From an uncultured cyanobacterium (lineage in GTDB: Bacteria; Cyanobacteriota; Cyanobacteriia; PCC-6307; Cyanobiaceae): DNA of 8,606 nt. The stretch covers positions 1 to 8,606 of the forward strand of contig CAIXOZ010000049.1 in NCBI GenBank assembly GCA_903921295.1, in the 5' to 3' direction. Below are positions 5,978 to 8,606 of the stretch, piece by piece (position 1 is the stretch's first letter; each line of letters begins with the position of its first letter). Made by a program: the position numbers and the translations under genes. Below the pieces are notes generated by a model that was not told where the DNA came from, ran no database searches, and saw nothing but the letters and a program-made list of their open reading frames with translations.

Positions 5978-6859
5978 GTGCCTGAGACAGCCTGCGTCGC
6001 GGCGGCTCCCTGGACCTTCGCGGGTCATCCCGTGCACAGCCTCGTGCGCGCGCCGGAGCAGCCGGTCGGTCCGGCGATCCTGCTGGTGCATGGCTTCGGG
6101 GCCTCCACCGACCACTGGCGCTTCAACATCCCGGTGCTGGCGGAGCGCCATGAGGTGCATGCCCTCGATCTGCTCGGCTTCGGCCGCAGTGCCAAGCCTG
6201 CCGGCCCCGACTACGGCGGTGCCCTCTGGCGCGACCAGCTGGTGGCCTATGTGCGGGAGCGCATCGACCGGCCGACGGTGCTCGTGGGCAATTCCCTCGG
6301 CGGGTACGCCTCCCTGGCCGCCGGGGCCGCCCTTGGATCCGAAGCCGCCGGCGTTGTGCTGCTGAATGCGGCCGGGCCCTTTCAGGAGGAGAAGCGCGAA
6401 CCCACCGGCTGGGGTGCCATCGCCAGACGCACGATCGGCGGGGCCCTGCTCGGCAGTCCTGTGCTGCAGCGGCTGATGTTCGAGAACCTGCGCCGTCCGG
6501 CGACGATCCGCCGCACCCTCCGTCAGGTGTACATCGACAAGACCAATGTCGATGAGGAGCTGGTGGCCTCGATCCGCCGCCCCTCCCTCGACCCGGGGGC
6601 CTTCGGCGTGTTCCGCACCGTCTTCGATTTCCCCAGTGGTGAGCCGCTCGATGCCTTCTTCTCGGTGCTGCAGGCTCCGGTGCTGCTGATCTGGGGCCTC
6701 AGGGATCCCTGGATCAATGCCGCCGGCAGGCGCTCGCTGTTCCAGCGCCACATGCCCGCCGGCAGTGAGGAAGTGGTGCTGGATGCCGGCCACTGCCCCC
6801 ACGATGAAGTGCCGGCCCGGGTCAACGCAGCGCTGCTCGACTGGCTGGCCCGCCGCTGA
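5978..6859 (+). CDS. Alpha/beta-fold hydrolase
   Basis: Predicted soluble serine hydrolase (293 residues from GTG 5978; 296 from TTG 5969). Counting from TTG: strand plus oxyanion motif ILLVHGFGAS (37-46), DHWRFNIPVL (48-57), LDLLGFGRSAKP (66-77), nucleophile elbow VLVGNSLGGYAS (104-115) with S109, a cap region of about 140-225 holding the RRTLRQVYIDK segment, acid-residue strand LLIWGLRDPWI (239-249) with D246, and the histidine motif DAGHCPHDEVP (272-282) with H275. The catalytic triad therefore looks complete. There is no signal peptide. The GNSLGG and GHCPHDE motifs recall the plant pheophytinase/chloroplast hydrolase branch and its cyanobacterial relatives, but other esterase or haloalkane-dehalogenase-like functions are possible; the substrate is unknown. 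GTG 5978 is chosen over TTG 5969 because TTG starts are rarer; neither has a clear ribosome binding site. Confidence 0.9.
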   Translation: MPETACVAAAPWTFAGHPVHSLVRAPEQPVGPAILLVHGFGASTDHWRFNIPVLAERHEVHALDLLGFGRSAKPAGPDYGGALWRDQLVAYVRERIDRPTVLVGNSLGGYASLAAGAALGSEAAGVVLLNAAGPFQEEKREPTGWGAIARRTIGGALLGSPVLQRLMFENLRRPATIRRTLRQVYIDKTNVDEELVASIRRPSLDPGAFGVFRTVFDFPSGEPLDAFFSVLQAPVLLIWGLRDPWINAAGRRSLFQRHMPAGSEEVVLDAGHCPHDEVPARVNAALLDWLARR

Positions 6860-6929
6860 GCCCCCCGGAGCCGGAGGCCGATCCTGAAGCTGATCGGTTC
6901 TGGTCTGGCTACGGTCGGCGCCTGAGCCT

Positions 6930-6933
6930 GAGG
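6930..6933 (+). promoter_or_regulatory. Ribosome binding site of the epimerase-like gene
   Basis: GAGG lies 5 nt before ATG 6939. It decides for this ATG over the in-frame GTG 6933, whose first base belongs to the motif itself. Confidence 0.65.
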
Positions 6934-6938
6934 TGGCC

Positions 6939-7826
6939 ATGGCCCTGTCCCTGGAGAACGCGCCTTACGCGCACTGGCAGTTCCGCCATCCAGGCAGCGG
7001 TGATCTGCTGCGGGTCGTGCCCGAGCGGGGTGGTCTGGTCACCGGCTGGCGTTGCGGAGATCAGGAGCTGCTCTATTTCGATGCCGAGCGCTTCCGCGAT
7101 CCTGCCCAGTCGGTGCGCGGCGGTATCCCGGTGCTGTTTCCTCTCTGCGGCAACCTTCCGTCGGGGCAGGACACCCTGCCCGGGGCTTCGGAGCCCCTGG
7201 TGCAGCACGGCTTCGCCCGTGCCATGCCCTGGACGCTCGCGGCCCTGGCCGAGGGCGACGGCATCGCCCTGACGCTCGAATCCACCCCGGCCACGCTCGC
7301 CTGTTTCCCCTGGCCGTTCCGGCTGCAACTGGCGTTGCGCCTGCAGCCATCAGCCCTGGAGATCACGGCCCTGATCAGTCACCTGCACCCTGCGGCCGTC
7401 GACCCTGGGGCTCGCCCTGCAGCCGGGCCGATGCCCTTCAGCCTTGGCCTCCATCCCTACCTGGCCACCTCCTCCCTGGAGGGTCTGCGGATCAGCGGAC
7501 TGCCCGCGAGCTGCCTCGATCAGCGCACGATGACGACCGCCAGCACCGACGCCCAGCTGGCCGAGCTCGCCGCTGGCATCGATCTGCTGGCCGGGCCCGC
7601 CGGCACGGTGCGACTGGAGGATCCGGGGGCCTCCCGGGCCATTGCCCTGGAGCTGCACGCTCCCCTCGATCTGGCGGTGCTCTGGACGGATCCACCGCGG
7701 CCGATGCTCTGCCTGGAGCCCTGGACCGGCCCGCGGGGCTCTCTGCTCACTGGCGATCGCCTGCTCAGGCTCGGCCGCGGCGAGACCCTGCGCCTGCGTT
7801 GCACCTACCGCCTCTCGCGCCTCTGA
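6939..7826 (+). CDS. Aldose 1-epimerase/galactose mutarotase-like protein (hexose-6-phosphate epimerase type)
   Basis: Predicted cytosolic protein of 295 residues with the galactose mutarotase-like fold; the family interconverts alpha and beta anomers of free or phosphorylated sugars. Counting from GTG 6933: VVPERGGLVTGW (28-39), SVRGGIPVLFPLCGN (60-74), QHGFAR (91-96), FSLGLHPYL (169-177) and CLEPWTGP (260-267). H92, H174 and E262 are the likely catalytic pair and general base by motif position. The VRGGIP...QHGFAR arrangement is closer to the YeaD/YMR099c glucose-6-phosphate 1-epimerase group than to classic GalM, but the exact substrate is inferred. It follows the hydrolase gene on the same strand after a 79-bp gap with no strong terminator, so read-through is possible. 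It converges with the GlcE-like gene, 16 bp between stops. Confidence 0.88.
   Translation: MALSLENAPYAHWQFRHPGSGDLLRVVPERGGLVTGWRCGDQELLYFDAERFRDPAQSVRGGIPVLFPLCGNLPSGQDTLPGASEPLVQHGFARAMPWTLAALAEGDGIALTLESTPATLACFPWPFRLQLALRLQPSALEITALISHLHPAAVDPGARPAAGPMPFSLGLHPYLATSSLEGLRISGLPASCLDQRTMTTASTDAQLAELAAGIDLLAGPAGTVRLEDPGASRAIALELHAPLDLAVLWTDPPRPMLCLEPWTGPRGSLLTGDRLLRLGRGETLRLRCTYRLSRL
7753..7760. repeat. HIP1 octamer GCGATCGC
   Basis: Exact HIP1 copy near the 3' end of the epimerase-like gene. Fifth of five copies in the window. Confidence 0.75.
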
Positions 7827-7848
7827 GCCCGGGCCCGTCGGCTCAGAG
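7821..7848. terminator. Hairpin spanning both convergent stop codons (possible bidirectional terminator)
   Basis: A perfect 9-bp inverted repeat: CTCTGAGCC at 7821-7829 and GGCTCAGAG at 7840-7848, with a 10-nt GC-rich loop. The left arm carries the TGA of the epimerase-like gene, the right arm the TGA (minus strand) of the GlcE-like gene, together with the final Leu codon of each. Placement between convergent genes fits a bidirectional terminator. There is no U-tract on either side, so a classical intrinsic terminator is not proven. Confidence 0.5.
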
Positions 7849-8606
7849 CAGGGTCTGGGGGTTGACCCCCGGCAATCGACCGCGCGCCAGCTGCTGCAGC
7901 GGATCGAAGGAGCGTTTCACCGCTTCGATCCACGGGCGGGAGGCGGCGTCCTCCCAGGCCGGCAGCCGCTGGCCCGCCGGTTGACGCAGCACCGTCAGGA
8001 AGCCGCCGTGCGCGTTGCAGTGGCGTCGCAGCTCCTGGACCCGATGGCCCGGGAGGGCGGCGGCCGGAGCCTGCAACAGGCCCAGGCCGCTGCCGGCTTC
8101 GATGACGACGGCCTGCCCGTTCAGCTCCTGCAGCGTCAGCAGGGAGGCGGCTTCGGACGGACGCACCGCCAGGCGCAGCAGCCAATCGCCTTCGCGGCGG
8201 CTTTCGGCCTCCCGCACCAGCCGATCCAGGCTGTCGGCAGCGAGTGCTGCCGGCTGCAGATCCCAGCCCTGGGCGAGGGTTGTCACCGCCTGCACCTGCT
8301 CATGCAGGGCGGCGTCGCTGATGCTGCTCAGGCTCAGCAGCAGGCCATGCCCGGCCGGGCGCTGCAGGCTGGCTTCGAAGCTGGCCGCCAGGGCGGGTGA
8401 CCACCAGTCGAGGCGCTCCGGGGTGAGGCTCGAGCGCAGCAGGGCGGCGCTGAAGGCCTCCAGGCCCTGGAGTCCGCCGCTGATCCAGAGGCCGCGCCGC
8501 TGCGGGGGCCGCGGCTGGGTGCGCAGCGTGACGGCGGTGATCAGCCCCAGGGACCCCCAGCTGCCGGTGAACAGCCGCATCAGGTCGTAGCCGGCCACGT
8601 TCTTGA
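7843..8606 (-). CDS. glcE: GlcE-like FAD-binding oxidase subunit (glycolate oxidase type), C-terminal part; start outside window
   Basis: Flavoprotein of the FAD-binding-4/GlcE family, which with GlcD and GlcF oxidises glycolate to glyoxylate in many bacteria. The frame is open through the right edge, leaving 253 visible codons before TGA. The visible N-terminal end is the conserved close of the FAD domain: KNVAGYDLMRLFTGSWGSLG, then LITAVTLRTQPRP. The protein ends with AVKRSFDPLQQLARGRLPG, the K-x-x-FDP...GR-x-PG pattern usual for GlcE/GlcD C-termini. GTG 8598 is internal to the conserved KNVAGYD motif, so it is not the start. About 100-170 N-terminal residues with most of the FAD-binding site lie off-window. 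No glcF follows, because the next gene downstream points the other way. Assignment to GlcE rather than another FAD-linked oxidase is likely but not certain. Confidence 0.8.
   Translation of the reverse strand, partial: KNVAGYDLMRLFTGSWGSLGLITAVTLRTQPRPPQRRGLWISGGLQGLEAFSAALLRSSLTPERLDWWSPALAASFEASLQRPAGHGLLLSLSSISDAALHEQVQAVTTLAQGWDLQPAALAADSLDRLVREAESRREGDWLLRLAVRPSEAASLLTLQELNGQAVVIEAGSGLGLLQAPAAALPGHRVQELRRHCNAHGGFLTVLRQPAGQRLPAWEDAASRPWIEAVKRSFDPLQQLARGRLPGVNPQTLL

Noticed and set aside
6878..6897. Inverted repeat CCGATC / GATCGG in the gap between the hydrolase and the epimerase-like gene
   Set aside because: The stem is only 6 bp with an 8-nt loop and no following T-run; too weak to call a terminator.
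5831..6940. 369-residue minus-strand reading frame opposite the hydrolase
   Set aside because: Shadow of the hydrolase gene, also overlapping the small membrane protein; no recognisable domain.
7052..7984. 310-residue plus-strand frame overlapping the epimerase-like gene
   Set aside because: Pro/Arg/Ala-rich out-of-frame translation; the other plus frame has the mutarotase-family motifs and a good ribosome binding site.
1..8606. CRISPR arrays, tRNA/rRNA genes, insertion sequences, prophage or defence genes
   Set aside because: No regularly spaced repeats, cloverleaf-like sequences, transposase motifs or phage genes were found; the window is almost fully occupied by core-metabolism and membrane-protein genes.

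Overview
The window reads as chromosomal DNA of a GC-rich cyanobacterium, most likely a Synechococcus/Cyanobium-type picocyanobacterium. Three things point there: five exact copies of the cyanobacterial HIP1 octamer GCGATCGC in 8.6 kb (I estimate well under one by chance at this GC content), the style of the proteins (cyanobacterial-type CPA2 antiporter, phosphoketolase, GlcE-like protein), and dense packing with frequent GTG starts. This assignment is an inference from pattern recognition, not from a search.

Layout. From 3637 leftwards on the minus strand is a carbon-metabolism operon: phosphoketolase (xfp), then glycogen phosphorylase (glgP), which overlaps xfp by one base (TGATG) and runs off the left edge. 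Divergent from xfp, across a 94-bp gap, a plus-strand pair encodes a CPA2 cation/proton antiporter and an ICMT-type membrane methyltransferase whose start lies inside the antiporter gene. The methyltransferase stop overlaps by four bases the stop of a small minus-strand membrane protein of unknown function. That gene is divergent from an alpha/beta hydrolase on the plus strand, which is followed on the same strand by an aldose 1-epimerase-like (hexose-phosphate mutarotase-type) protein. The epimerase gene converges on a minus-strand GlcE-like flavoprotein gene that enters from the right edge; a perfect 9-bp inverted repeat covers both stop codons.

How the genes fit together. GlgP releases glucose-1-phosphate from glycogen using phosphate; after conversion to fructose-6-phosphate or xylulose-5-phosphate, Xfp cleaves it, again using phosphate, to acetyl-phosphate plus erythrose-4-phosphate or glyceraldehyde-3-phosphate. 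The operon therefore looks like a dedicated route from stored glycogen to acetyl-phosphate. The epimerase-like protein may act on sugar-phosphate anomers in the same part of metabolism, and the GlcE-like protein suggests glycolate (photorespiratory) oxidation, but neither is in the xfp-glgP operon.

No rRNA, tRNA, CRISPR array, insertion sequence, phage gene or defence system was seen, and no stretch over about 100 bp lacks a gene. This is mainly an ordinary core-metabolism region. The more interesting points are the xfp-glgP coupling, a perfect 22-bp palindrome inside xfp, the stop-codon hairpin, and the uncharacterised membrane protein and hydrolase.
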